A stretch of DNA of 64,000 bases from Oikopleura dioica (lineage: Eukaryota > Chordata > Appendicularia > Copelata > Oikopleuridae). Under the pieces are notes generated by a model, which saw only the letters and a program-made list of their open reading frames with translations, searched no databases and had not been told where the DNA came from. A program made the position numbers and the translations under genes. Shown one piece after another: positions 30,256 through 40,607 of this stretch. The DNA lies in the NCBI GenBank assembly GCA_907165135.1, contig CAJRAX010000008.1, positions 2,501 to 66,500 of the forward strand. Reading direction: 5' to 3'. Positions within the stretch are counted from its first letter, which is position 1. Each line of letters opens with the position of its first letter.

Positions 30256-31420
30256 TGATACCTTCTGAATAAACAACAAAAAAAAATGAAAAAAAATATT
30301 GCTCACAAATAAGCCCGTAGTGCATGAAAAAAAATCAATAAGAGCCATATTGATTTTCCCTTGAGCCCTTAACTAAGTGGGTAAAGTTTTTTCGTTAATT
30401 TAATCAGAGAAAAATTAAGGGTTCAAGGGCTTTCTCAAAAATAATAATTGGTTAGGGAGTTACTGCACGTACGCGTGTATCACAACTATAAATCATTGCA
30501 TGAAAAGGATGATTGTTAAATCGCTTAGAATCACACATATCTATGCCTTTATTTACAGTGTTGATTGTAAATAAAAGTATAAGAAGCTCTTAGGACAATT
30601 ATTTCTGAAAAAATCTTTTCTTTCTGTTATAAAAAAAATTCTACGAACCGCTGAGGAACGACTGCTGCTTCTCTTCCTTGATTTTCTTCGACGTTGGGAC
30701 TTATCATCCTTACATGCTTCGCTTCCACGAAAGTGGCTTTTCGCAAAGTAGCCTGGAGCAGAATATCTCAATATGGCAAACCGCGAATTTAAGCGCGACA
30801 TGGTAATCAAAGCTTTCGAGCCCGTTACGGCTGCCTTTTTAGTTTTTCTGACCAAAAGACGAAGATTGCAACTACACAGCGTGCCGATTGTGGAGACAAC
30901 AACGACTACTACTTCTACTACAACTTGGACAACGATTTAAACGCCTGGAACGACTACGATTTGCTTAACGGCTTTGGAAACCTAGAAATACTCTATCAAT
31001 TGGTGGGTCACATAGTGAGAAAACCGGTTGAAAGAGTCATTTCAAGAAAAATGCGCCAGCTGTGGCAAAGAAAAATACAGAAAAATGAAATTTTAAAGGA
31101 CGAAAATTATGTAACCGCGATCATTGGGGTTACATAATGAAGATTATGAAAATTATATAATGGCTATTTTGCCTTTGGAAAAATTAAAAATGAAAAATTT
31201 CATCAGAAAGTTACATAACGCGAGCAACAATGGACAAAAATGGCGCCATGACTTCTTAACAATGGAAATCCAGCGCGAACCGGTTGGCAAAAACTTGACC
31301 TTTTCCATTTTCAAAATTTGCTCTTCATTCTTGATCTTTCAATAAATCACCAACAGCAATTAAAATTTTTTAGTATTTATAGCAAGAATCGTTTTGAGAA
31401 AATTAGCAGGAATCGTATCA
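30256..31420 (+). repeat. Element A 3' LTR
   Basis: 1165 bp, TGATACC...GTATCA, nearly identical to the 5' LTR (small indels such as AGAAAAATG versus AGAAAAAATG). Right flank ATGAC is satellite monomer sequence. LTR similarity indicates recent activity or gene conversion. Confidence 0.93.
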
Positions 31421-33867
31421 ATGACCATCGAAATAAAATTTTTTTTTTGATTTATTTTCTGTTGGGTTTGAGAGGCTCAGAATCAACCAAAATGATACTC
31501 GGGAGACGGCAGAAACGCTGCAAATAAAAAAAGGGGAAAAAACGAAATTTCAAAATTTTGACCTCGTTTTTGGGCGATTAATGATAACGATGACCATCGA
31601 AAAAAAATTTTTTTTTTGAATTATTTTCTGTTGGGTTTGAGAGGCTCAGAATCAACCAAAATGACGCTCGGATGACGGCAGAAATGCTGCAAATAAAATT
31701 AGAGCAAAAACGAAATTTCAAAATTTTGACCTCGTTTTTGGGCGATTCATGATAACGATGACCATCGAAAAAAAAATTTTTTTTTTGAATTATTTTTTCT
31801 GTTGGGTTTGATAAGCTCAGAATCAACCAAAATGACGCTCGGAAGACGGCAGAAACGCTGCAAATAAAATTAGAGCAAAAAACGAATTTTCAAAACTTTG
31901 ACCTCGTTTTTGGGCGATTCATGATAACGATGACCATCGAAAAAAAAATTTTTTTTTGAATTTTTTTTCTGTTGGGTTTGAGAGGCTCAGAATCAACCAA
32001 AATGACGCTCGGAAGACAGCAGAAACGCTGCAAATAAAATTAGGGCAAAAAACGAAATTCCAAAATTTTGACCTCGTTTTTGGGCGATTCATGATAACGA
32101 TGACCATCGAAAAAAAATTTTTTTTTTGGTTTTTTTTCTGTTGGGTTTGAGAGGCTCATAATCAACCAAAATGATACTCGGGAGACGGCAGAAACGCTGC
32201 AAATAAAATTAGGGCAACAAACGTAATTTCAAAATTTTGACTTCGTTTTTGGGCGATTCATGTTAACGATGACCATCGAAAAAAAAATTTTTTTTTTGAA
32301 TTTTCCTTCTGTTGGGTTTGAGAGGCTCAGAATCAACCAGAATGACGCTCGGATGACGACAGAAACGCTGCAAATAAAAAAAGGGGAAAAAAAGAAATTT
32401 CAAAATTTTGACCTCGTTTTTGGGCGATTCATGATAACGATGACCATCGAAAAAAAATTTTTTTTTGAATTTTCCTTCTGTTGGGTTTGAGAGGCTCAGA
32501 ATCAACCAGAATGACGCTCGGATGACGGCAGAAACGCTGCAAATAAAAAAGGGGAAAAAAGAAATTTCAAAATTTTGACCTCGTTTTTGGGCGATATATG
32601 ATAACGATGACCATCGAAAAATTTTTTTGAATTTTTTTCTGTTGGGTTTGAGAGGCTCAGATTCAACCAAAATGACGCTCGGATGACGGCAGAAACGCTG
32701 CAAATAAAATAAGGGCAAAAACGAAATTTCAAAATTTTGACCTCGTTTTTGGGCGATTCATGATAACGATGACCATCGAAAAAAATTTTTTTGAATTTTT
32801 TTCTGTTGGGTTTGAGAGGCTCAGAATCAACCAAAATGACGCTTGGAAGACAGCAGAAACGCTGCAAATAAAATAAGGGAAAAACGAAATTTCAAAATTT
32901 GGACCTCGTTTTTGGGCGATTCATGATAACGATGACCATCGAAAAATTTTTTTGAATTATTTTCTGTTGGGTTTGAGAGGCTCAGAATCAACCAAAATGA
33001 CGCTTGGATGACTGCAGAAATGCTGCAAATATAATTAGAGCAAAAACGAATTTTCAAAATTTTTGTGTGAATTCGGGGAGTATTTTGAGGCTTAGTTTGA
33101 GCTCAATTTCGCCGGTGACACTTATCAAAATTTTTTTCTCTTTTTTCCGGTATTGTATCAGAATCAACCAAAATGACGCTCGGGAGACGGCAGAAACGCT
33201 GCAAATAAAATTAGAGCAAAAAACGAAATTTCAAAATTTTGACCTCGTTTTTGGGCGATTCATGATAACGATGACCATCGAAAAATAAATTTTTTTTTTG
33301 AATTTTTTTTCTGTTGGGTTTGAGAGGCTCAGAATCAACCAAAATGACGCTCGGATGACGGCAGAAAGGCTTTAAATAAAATTAGAGCAAAAAACGAATT
33401 TTCAAAATTTTGACCTCGTTTTTGGGCGATTCATGATAACGATGACCATCGAAAAAAAATTTTTTTTTTGAATTATTTTCTGTTGGGTTTGAGAGGCTCA
33501 GAATCAACCAAAATGACGCTCGGATGACGGCAGAAATGCTGCTAATAAAATTAGGGCAAAAAACGAAATTCCAAAATTTTGACCTCGTTTTTGGGCGATT
33601 CATGATAACGATGACCATCGAAAAAAAAATTTTTTTTTTGGTTTTTTTTTCTGTTGGGTTTGAGAGGCTCATAATCAACCAAAATGATACTCGGGAGACG
33701 GCAGAAACGCTGCAAATAAAATTAGGGCAAAAAACGAAATTCCAAAATTTTGACCTCGTTTTTGGGCGATTCATGATAACGATGACCATCGAAAAAAAAA
33801 ATTTTTTTTTTGAATTTTTTTTCTGTTGGGTTTGAGAGGCTCATAATAAACCAAAATGATACTCGGG
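31421..33867. repeat. ~170-bp satellite array, block 1 (about 14 units)
   Basis: Tandem monomers of 164-172 bp. Each has an A-run/T-run core (AAAAAAAATTTTTTTT), CTGTTGGGTTTGAGAGGCTC, AGAATCAACCAAAATGACGC, a GCAGAAACGCTGCAAATAAAA box, GAAATTTCAAAATTTTGACC and GATTCATGATAACGATGACC. Short ORFs seen across monomers are broken by monomer-length changes and are not genes. A captured LTR end lies at 33064-33160. The block ends in TCGGG, the target duplication of element B. Confidence 0.95.
33064..33160 (+). repeat. B-type LTR tail embedded in the satellite (also 45540-45639, 49445-49545)
   Basis: About 97-101 bp nearly identical to the plus-strand right end of the element B LTR (GTGTGAATTCGGGGAG to GGTATTGTATCA), joined at its end to satellite GAATCAACC. 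Three copies sit at equivalent places of a higher-order satellite repeat, so the relic was amplified with the satellite. It carries small differences from the present B LTRs (ACACTTATC for ACAGTTATC), so it predates them. Confidence 0.85.
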
Positions 33868-34714
33868 TGATACAAACTCTAGTCCTGATTGCAATTAAAA
33901 TCTAATAATCAAATTTAATTTATGTTCTGCAAGAAAATCCAACAAAAAATTTTTTGCTTTCGCGGTTTTTTGTTTATTATGAGACTGATTTCATTTTTGG
34001 CGGTGAGCGAAATTGCAGGAAAGGCGCAGCTGCAAGTTCATAAATAAGAAAACAATAACAGCACGCTCACAAAGCGTGATCAAAACAAGGACAAGTTCAC
34101 CAAAGTTCTTCCGGTCGATCAATAAGAGATCCATTTCAGATCAAATTCTTGCGCTGGAGCCGGGTTCTCGCAGCATTTTTTGTTTCGTGTATGGCGAACA
34201 GGTGAAGGGTTGAACAATAATTCAGCAAACGGCGCGCCAAATTGTCGCAGAATAAAATAAGAAAGATTAAAACAAGCATAAAGAAAGATTATAATTTAAA
34301 TTGGCCAGTAATTAAAATTATAATTTTACGAAAGGGATGAAATATTTTTTTGATTTTTTGATTATTTTTTTAAAAAGGAATAACATAAATTACAGAAAAA
34401 GAGACATTAAAAATTACGATAAAATAAATTATATACAGAGTCAAAATAAACTCTGGCTCACCTTGCGATGCTTATTGACGCGGTTTGCTGTACGCGCTAC
34501 TTTGCGTCAAGCCCTATCGAAGACAGGGAATCGCAGGGTGCCCAAGTATCTGCAGCTTGAAGCTTGCCATCCGGCCCGCCCATGGGTGCCATTTGGAGTT
34601 AATTTTGAAGAGTTGGCGAGGCGGTAGAACTCGCATCCGCGTCGAGAGCAATCGTCGTTGATTTCCAAAGAGGAACAGAATAAAATAAAGCCGCAAGCTA
34701 GTTATTTAAGAAAA

Positions 34715-34909
34715 TTAACCCTCGAACACTTGGGTCTAGTTGCTAATCAAGAATTTTAATTAAAATTAACCCTCGAACTCTCGGGCTATTTTTAAGGAGA
34801 GAAGAGAAGAATTCAGCAATTTTAAAGAAAATTAACCCTCGAACACTCGGGTTAAAAAAGTAATCAGGAATTTTCTATAAAATAAAGTTAACCCTCGAAC
34901 ACTCGGGTT
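34715..34909 (-). repeat. Four spaced ~20-bp hairpin repeats in the B LTR
   Basis: Units begin at 34715, 34766, 34832 and 34888 and follow TTAACCCTCGAACACTYGGG. Each can fold as AACC(CT)CGA-ACAC-TCGGGTT or close variants. Spacing is 51-66 bp. The same array is in the other two B LTRs (from 42595 and 60107). Each unit contains TAACCCT, a telomere-repeat word. Function is unknown; protein-binding sites are plausible. Confidence 0.7.
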
Positions 34910-35066
34910 TTCATGCCAAATTTTTAATCAATAATAACGAGCAATAAGTAAATGAGCATGCGCAATTTCGAACGTGCGGTAAGGACGATATTTCATTTTG
35001 GAATTTTGGGAACTAAGCGACAAAATTTTGAAGCCTTTTGGATGTGTAATAATAATTGTACAGTTA

Positions 35067-35130
35067 TTTTATATGCACGCGTACGTGCTGTAAAATCCTA
35101 ATAGTTGCCGCTTAATCTTTATCCCTAACC
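35067..35130 (-). promoter_or_regulatory. Element B LTR promoter block
   Basis: Read on the minus strand: GGTTAGGGA (35122-35130), then GCACGTACGCGTGC (35075-35088), then ATATAAAAT (TATA, about 35066-35074). Element A has the same three elements in the same order. Also at 42954-43009 and in B2. Confidence 0.5.
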
Positions 35131-35418
35131 GAAGCTTCAATGGGAAGCATTTTCAAAGAGTCGGCCGCTCGCTGGCTTTAGAGGTCTACTGAGGTTCTAG
35201 CTCCGTAGCAGACATAAAACCGCGAGAAGACCTTTTACCGTGGTGAGATGGAGTTTTTGGACCGTGAAGAGACGTTTTTGGGCGGAAATTTCGACGCCAT
35301 CTTTTAAAAATTTGTTGTGTGAATTTGGGGAGTATTTTGAGGCTTAGTTTGAGCTCAATTTCGCCGGTGACAGTTATCAAAGATTTTTTTTTCTCTCTTT
35401 TTTTCCGGTATTGTATCA

Positions 35419-35437
35419 CTGTGACCACTCATGGGTC
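35419..35437 (-). promoter_or_regulatory. Pre-3'LTR motif of B (polypurine-tract position)
   Basis: On the minus strand GACCCATGAGTGGTCACAG precedes the LTR. It aligns with A's GACCCTGGCGTGGCCATGG at most positions and is not a purine run. The 143 bp from here to the pol stop have no gene. B2 has the same motif at 60811-60829. Confidence 0.45.
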
Positions 35438-35561
35438 CGGAACTATTTTTCTTCCATTCTTTTTTGCCAGTGAATACAATCATTTTTTCCCGGAAAGATA
35501 CTGTTTAAAAAGCGTGGCTAATTGAGCTCAAGCCACAAAATACTTTTTGTAATTATCTAAT

Positions 35562-38500
35562 CTAAACAGCCGTTTCTGGACTAAAAATGAGTTCACCATT
35601 GGCGCGCTCATGATTTGGAAATTTATCGGAAAAAAATTGATCGATAAGCTCTCTCGCTTCGTATTTTCTGAGATGATAAACACCTTTTATATCGTGAAAA
35701 GCGGCGAGCGCTTTTAATTCTGGTTTACTAAACTCGCTTAATTTTGTTGGCTTAAGAACTAGAAAAACTCCGTAAAATAAAAACTCTCCGTTAGAAGCTT
35801 TTTTCCAAAATTTAAAATTTTGCTGAATATGATTTCTTACTCTTACTTTTAATTCGGAAAAATCGTCTCTATCCCAATGTTCTAATTCAAATTTATCAGC
35901 TATGTATTTGAGCATTAGAAATGATAGCTCACTGAGCTTGCAAAAAATGCCTTTATCGACAGACATATTTTGCTTGCACTGTTCATAAATTTGGTCAAAT
36001 TGTTCAAAAAGTTCCTGGTTTTCATTTTGTAATTTAAAATTTATCGAAAAATCCATTCTGTTAGTTTCTCCGCCTAGTGCTATTTCAAAATTGTCACTGT
36101 CTAGAATCTGACATTTTTTGCCAGAAGGCCCCGAAGAAGAGTCTTTAGAAGACTCTCTTTCGCGTTTTTTAGGGTTAGACGGATTATGACTTACATCTAA
36201 TTGATCAAAACTGGTAAGATTAGGGGGAATGATCTTGGTCTCTGTTTCGGTAATGCGCTCAAGGTTTTGATTATCTAAACTTGAGCTTTCGGATGTTTCA
36301 ACATAATTTTGGACTTGATCATTATTAACTATCGGGGAATCTACAGAAGTAGGGCTATTGTTATCGGATTTTTTGGGCGTATTGAGATCGGAAAATGAAA
36401 ATTTTTTATTGATATTTTGAGGTACCGGGCTATTTTGGTCGGAGTTTTCTGAAGAATCAAGGTCCGAAAAAGTAATTTTCTTGCGGATATTCTGGGGCTT
36501 TGGGGCTAAACTAGGGGTATTATGCGGAGGAACCGGCTCTCTCGTCTCGGGCGCAGCATTGCTCGGAATCGGCTCTGCCTGGGCTTCACAGCCGTCATCA
36601 GTTATTTTGGGCTGAAAACTGATTTTCTTAGGAAATTTTAGCATGACAATTGGGTCAATAAGAGCCTGATCCGGATTCTCATTTCCAAAATCACTATCTG
36701 AACTCGTCTTAAGGTCGTCAATCGAAGTCGTCATCTTTTCGGACTCTGTACTCCTTTGGTCGAATTCAGAGCAATTTTCAGAGACAGGGTCTGAAATTTC
36801 ATTCGGCGACTGTACAATCTTTTCATTGGAGCTTCTACTTTCGGACCTCTCACGATAATTTATTTCTTTCGATTCAAGTTCCTCGTTTATTTCTTTTTCA
36901 GAAATAAGTGTTGCCTCAGAAAATTCATTTGCTCTAGGAGCGCTCACAGCTACAGGGATAAACAAGTCCTCCTCATCTTCTGACTCAAATTCCAGTTGCG
37001 GTAACAAATTAGAACGCACAATCTCTGGCGCTAACTCAGCAGTTTCATCCGCATTTTCATCAACAATCTTCCCCCCTTTCGGCTCAATAAATTTCCTTAG
37101 ATCACAACCGTGTCTTTTATACTCATTGCCGGTTTTTGAATCCTTCAGAGTATACCAGGTTGATTTCGGAGATTTGTCAACGATCAGAAAGGGCCCGACA
37201 AATGGTGGAAAACGCAACTTCAGATTTTTCATTAAAACTTTCGAACCAATTTCATATTCGACGTAGTGAGAATTGCTATATTTTTCGACTCTCTTATTCT
37301 TTTCCATTTCAATCTTTTGCTGTATTTTCTCAAAATCAATGTCAATCCTTTCTCCGTACTTTCTAAAAAGCGGATCATTTGGATTGTGGACTTCAGCGAC
37401 GCCGGTTTCAATTTGAAAAGGGCTGAACTCAGAGACGGAATGGATACTTCCATTTATCGCATGAATAACTTCATAGATATGGCGATCCCAATTATTCATT
37501 TCACAACACGCGCGAAGACGAGCTTTTATAGTACGATTGACAACTTCGATACCACCGTTAGTTTGAGGATGATACGGCGGGCTCAATTTATGTTCGATTC
37601 CTTTTTCTTTCAAAAACTCAGCTACTCCGTAGAATTCAGTTCCGTTATCAGAAAGCACGCTTTTTGGAATGTGTGGAATAGCAAAAATAATCCTTTTGAA
37701 TTTTTCCAAGACTTCGATTTTATTTTTGGATGCAAGAGGCTCCGCGTAAACTTTTTTTGAGAAAAGATCAACTGCTGTCAAACAAAATTGCATATCATCG
37801 TCTGTCGGTCTCAAGGGCCCGATTAAGTCAATTGCAAGGCTCTGGAAGGGAGCAACAGGGGTCACACTTTTTCCGAGAGGTGGACGGTTCGGATGAGTAT
37901 TTGGCTTAGCCGCTTGGCAATGCGCGCATGATCGAATAAATTCCGCGACCGACTCGCGCATGCCGGGCCAAATATATTTTGCCGAGAGCTTTTTAAAACA
38001 AATATCGATACCTTCATGAGCTGGCTCATGGTAATTCTGGACAATCGAAAGAACGAGCTGATCTGGAACACACGTGCGAGTTTGACCGACAAAGTCGAGA
38101 AGCGCGAGGCGCCCATCTTCTTCGATTTTTAAATTATCTCGATGTAATTTATAGAAGACGATTTTCCTATCTGTAGTTAAATTTGGCCAACGATCAATTT
38201 TAACGAATTTTAAAACTTCAGCAAGAGTTGGATCAAGGAGCTGAAAATGAACGAAATCCCCTTCCGAAAAGTTTATTTCGCTGATAATAGCTTTTTCGGT
38301 TTTTTCTTTCGAGCGGCTAAGATAGTCGCTAATTTTCATGTCTCTCGATTTGCGCTGAATTGGATTAAATGAGAACCCTTGGATATTCATTATCCAGCGC
38401 TGGATCTTACGATTACTCGTTTTTAGAGAATTGATAAATCTTAAGCATGAATTATCCACCAACCAGTCAAATTGAGTAAACAATAAATAGGGCGCCCAGC

Positions 38501-40607
38501 GTTCCATACAAGTCATGCCACTAAATAGCTCTTTTTCGACCGTGACGTACCGAACTTGTGCCTCTGAAAAATTCCCAGAATGGTACGCGATCTGGCGTAG
38601 ACAACTTTCGTCGTGTTCATGTGAAAGATTAGGAAAACGGCAAAAGGAAAGACACCCGCCGTAGCCAGTTTCAGAAGCATCGGTTTCAAGGACAAATTTA
38701 CAATTTTTTGGAGGCAAGGACAGCTCTAAACAATTGCTCGTTATTATCTCTTTCAATTTTTTAAGTGCTACTGTAGCTTCCGAGGTCCAACAAAATTTCC
38801 CTCTGTAAGACTTAGTGATTGGAAGAGCTATCTCCGCAAATCCCTCAATAAAGCGTCTGTGGCTTGAAAGAGCCCCAAAGAGCGAAATTGCTTCGTCACG
38901 ATTCTTCGGAACGCCGCGTTCGCTTATCGCTTCTACTCTACTTTTCGATGGCCTTATACGTCCTTTTTCGATTTCATAACCGAGAAAATCAACTTTTTCA
39001 ACACAAAAAACCGCTTTTCGCGCATTTAGCCTCAAGGAGTTAACTGCAAGAATTTTGAAAAATTTTTCCAAATTTATCAAATGACTCTCAAAATCCGGAC
39101 TGTGAACAATCAAGTCATCAAGATACGCCGTAATTTCCGTGCGCGGAATATCCTCCAAACATTTATCGACAACTTTTGCAAAAAAAGATGGACTGTTCTT
39201 AGTGCCCATCGGCATCCGGCAAAATTGATATTGACCGAACTCGCTGCTGAATGCAGTTTTCTCTTTCGAGTCTGGACTCATCTCCAGCTGGTGGAAGCCT
39301 TTCATAAGGTCACACACACTGTACACTCTACTATCTGCTAACAAGTTTAGTGTGTCTTCAATATTCGGTAGCGGGTGATTTGCCTGAATTGTGACTGAAT
39401 TTAAGCGTCTAAAATCAATCACCAATCTAAAAGAACCGTTTCGTTTTCTAACCAGAAGCAGTGGTGAATTCCATGGACTATTCGCTTTTTCGATTATTCC
39501 GTGCCGCTCAAATTCGTCTAAAATTTCTCTGAGCGCCGGACGTAGACTGTACGGAGTGCGATAAGGAGGAGAACAAACTGGGGGATGATCACCGGTATCA
39601 ATTACAAACTGACCGATTTTTGAAGCAGGGAGACAATCTTCCTCGTCCAAGAAAAGAAACCAGTATTTTCTAATAAAATCATAAAATCGTTCTTTTAATT
39701 CCTCAGGTAACGGGCCAATTTTTATTTTACTCAGAATGCTCTCAAAAGTTTCTGAACTTTCCGTTTGAATATTTGAGATTTGTACCGCTGGAAAAAGCTT
39801 TGCAAAGACTGTGCCACGCGGAATTTTAATACTAGCATCAGTGGGATTTATAACTAAAATTCTGAACAATTTTTTGTCGCCCTCAACTGTCTGAATAGAT
39901 GGAATTAATTGTAATTTAGAGTTTTCAAGAGAAGACTTTTCGAAAAACAAATTCGACGTATTTTTCAATCCGACAACCTCACAGTCAAATATTGTTTCCG
40001 ACTTTCCTCTGAAAGTGCGACTTTCCAAAGATACCGCATCAAATCCTTCCTTGGCTTCAATAAAGGGATTTGCTTCTAAGTGATTTTTGCACTCAATAAA
40101 GGCCGACTCTTCAAACCCAGAATCAAATTTTTCTGGACCCTCTGATAACGCACTAACTCTCACATCACTATTTTTCTCACAAAGGTCTGCGTGCCTCGTT
40201 ATCGGTCCAGCTTGGATCATTTTACGTCGTTTGAGATTCAGAAGACAGTCATTTCCCTCTAAAAAATTACTACCTAAAATCGAAGAATATTCATCCGGAA
40301 CTACATAAAGTTTAGCTTTACCCCAACTGACTGAATCAATATTTATCGCCGCTTCGATGAATCCTTCAATTTTCATCGCACTATTATTAAACGAATTCAC
40401 TACTAGAGATGAGCTTTGAATTTTGCAGTTTTTCGGAACGAATTTTTTCTGAATTGTGCAAATTTGGCTACCTGTATCAACTAAAAAACGAACTAGAGAG
40501 TTCAACACAGATGCATTCACAAAATATTGTCCGCCAACTTGAGCTAGACTGTTCGCGAGAATACTAATTTCAGGAAGTCCGTTCTGGCCAAACGGGCTCC
40601 CATCCAT
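35562..40607 (-). CDS. pol: Element B pol polyprotein, 1681 aa, intact
   Basis: One open frame. Retropepsin VDTGSQ is at residues 43-48, RT with YLDD near 494, RNase H with ETDAS near 640, the integrase HHCC finger (YHEPAHEG...CAHC) about 857-898, and D, D, E near 926, 985 and 1019 (DD35E spacing). After the integrase C-terminal domain comes a ~400-residue acidic Ser/Pro-rich linker (about 1130-1500), a basic KKRERESSKD stretch, and two SAP-like units (about 1553-1619 and 1620-1681). There is no chromodomain and no env. Reverse transcription and integration are family knowledge; the role of the tail is inference. Its ATG overlaps the gag stop by one base (TAATG). Confidence 0.95.
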   Translation of the reverse strand: MDGSPFGQNGLPEISILANSLAQVGGQYFVNASVLNSLVRFLVDTGSQICTIQKKFVPKNCKIQSSSLVVNSFNNSAMKIEGFIEAAINIDSVSWGKAKLYVVPDEYSSILGSNFLEGNDCLLNLKRRKMIQAGPITRHADLCEKNSDVRVSALSEGPEKFDSGFEESAFIECKNHLEANPFIEAKEGFDAVSLESRTFRGKSETIFDCEVVGLKNTSNLFFEKSSLENSKLQLIPSIQTVEGDKKLFRILVINPTDASIKIPRGTVFAKLFPAVQISNIQTESSETFESILSKIKIGPLPEELKERFYDFIRKYWFLFLDEEDCLPASKIGQFVIDTGDHPPVCSPPYRTPYSLRPALREILDEFERHGIIEKANSPWNSPLLLVRKRNGSFRLVIDFRRLNSVTIQANHPLPNIEDTLNLLADSRVYSVCDLMKGFHQLEMSPDSKEKTAFSSEFGQYQFCRMPMGTKNSPSFFAKVVDKCLEDIPRTEITAYLDDLIVHSPDFESHLINLEKFFKILAVNSLRLNARKAVFCVEKVDFLGYEIEKGRIRPSKSRVEAISERGVPKNRDEAISLFGALSSHRRFIEGFAEIALPITKSYRGKFCWTSEATVALKKLKEIITSNCLELSLPPKNCKFVLETDASETGYGGCLSFCRFPNLSHEHDESCLRQIAYHSGNFSEAQVRYVTVEKELFSGMTCMERWAPYLLFTQFDWLVDNSCLRFINSLKTSNRKIQRWIMNIQGFSFNPIQRKSRDMKISDYLSRSKEKTEKAIISEINFSEGDFVHFQLLDPTLAEVLKFVKIDRWPNLTTDRKIVFYKLHRDNLKIEEDGRLALLDFVGQTRTCVPDQLVLSIVQNYHEPAHEGIDICFKKLSAKYIWPGMRESVAEFIRSCAHCQAAKPNTHPNRPPLGKSVTPVAPFQSLAIDLIGPLRPTDDDMQFCLTAVDLFSKKVYAEPLASKNKIEVLEKFKRIIFAIPHIPKSVLSDNGTEFYGVAEFLKEKGIEHKLSPPYHPQTNGGIEVVNRTIKARLRACCEMNNWDRHIYEVIHAINGSIHSVSEFSPFQIETGVAEVHNPNDPLFRKYGERIDIDFEKIQQKIEMEKNKRVEKYSNSHYVEYEIGSKVLMKNLKLRFPPFVGPFLIVDKSPKSTWYTLKDSKTGNEYKRHGCDLRKFIEPKGGKIVDENADETAELAPEIVRSNLLPQLEFESEDEEDLFIPVAVSAPRANEFSEATLISEKEINEELESKEINYRERSESRSSNEKIVQSPNEISDPVSENCSEFDQRSTESEKMTTSIDDLKTSSDSDFGNENPDQALIDPIVMLKFPKKISFQPKITDDGCEAQAEPIPSNAAPETREPVPPHNTPSLAPKPQNIRKKITFSDLDSSENSDQNSPVPQNINKKFSFSDLNTPKKSDNNSPTSVDSPIVNNDQVQNYVETSESSSLDNQNLERITETETKIIPPNLTSFDQLDVSHNPSNPKKRERESSKDSSSGPSGKKCQILDSDNFEIALGGETNRMDFSINFKLQNENQELFEQFDQIYEQCKQNMSVDKGIFCKLSELSFLMLKYIADKFELEHWDRDDFSELKVRVRNHIQQNFKFWKKASNGEFLFYGVFLVLKPTKLSEFSKPELKALAAFHDIKGVYHLRKYEARELIDQFFSDKFPNHERANGELIFSPETAV

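Larger units (their letters stand above)
19602..31420 (+). mobile_element. LTR retrotransposon A (Ty3/gypsy type), 11.8 kb, rearranged
   Basis: Two direct LTRs (1167 and 1165 bp, TGATACC...GTATCA) flank gag and pol. The domain order protease - RT - RNase H - integrase is that of Ty3/gypsy elements. It is enlarged by a 539-bp DNA transposon in gag (21720-22258) and by a ~2.9-kb internal duplication of RT-RNase H-integrase. The right flank is satellite (ATGACCATCG). The left flank is another A tail, so no target duplication can be tested. Confidence 0.95.
33868..35418 (-). repeat. Element B 3' LTR
   Basis: 1551 bp with 8-bp inverted termini (TGATACAA...TTGTATCA). It holds the four-unit TTAACCCTCGAACAC array (34715-34909) and the promoter-like block (35067-35130). 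The middle (34337-34627) has a short open frame of no recognised meaning. Nearly identical to 59260-60810, with for example one A/G difference at 34683 versus 60073. Confidence 0.94.

Noticed and set aside
31578-33835. Many short ORFs (MVIVIMNRPKTRSKFW..., MTMTIEKKIFF...) in the satellite on both strands
   Set aside because: They repeat with each monomer, break at monomer-length changes and include translated A/T runs; tandem-repeat shadows.
34337-34627. 96-aa ORF in the B LTR (also 59729)
   Set aside because: Low-complexity start and no conservation in A or C LTRs; likely fortuitous.
35419-35560. An env-like third gene between pol and the 3' LTR in A, B or C
   Set aside because: Only 67-143 bp lie between pol stop and LTR; no membrane-protein ORF is present.
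37266-37760. 164-aa plus-strand ORF inside B pol (also 62658-63152)
   Set aside because: It lies antisense to the conserved integrase region; codon structure belongs to pol on the minus strand.
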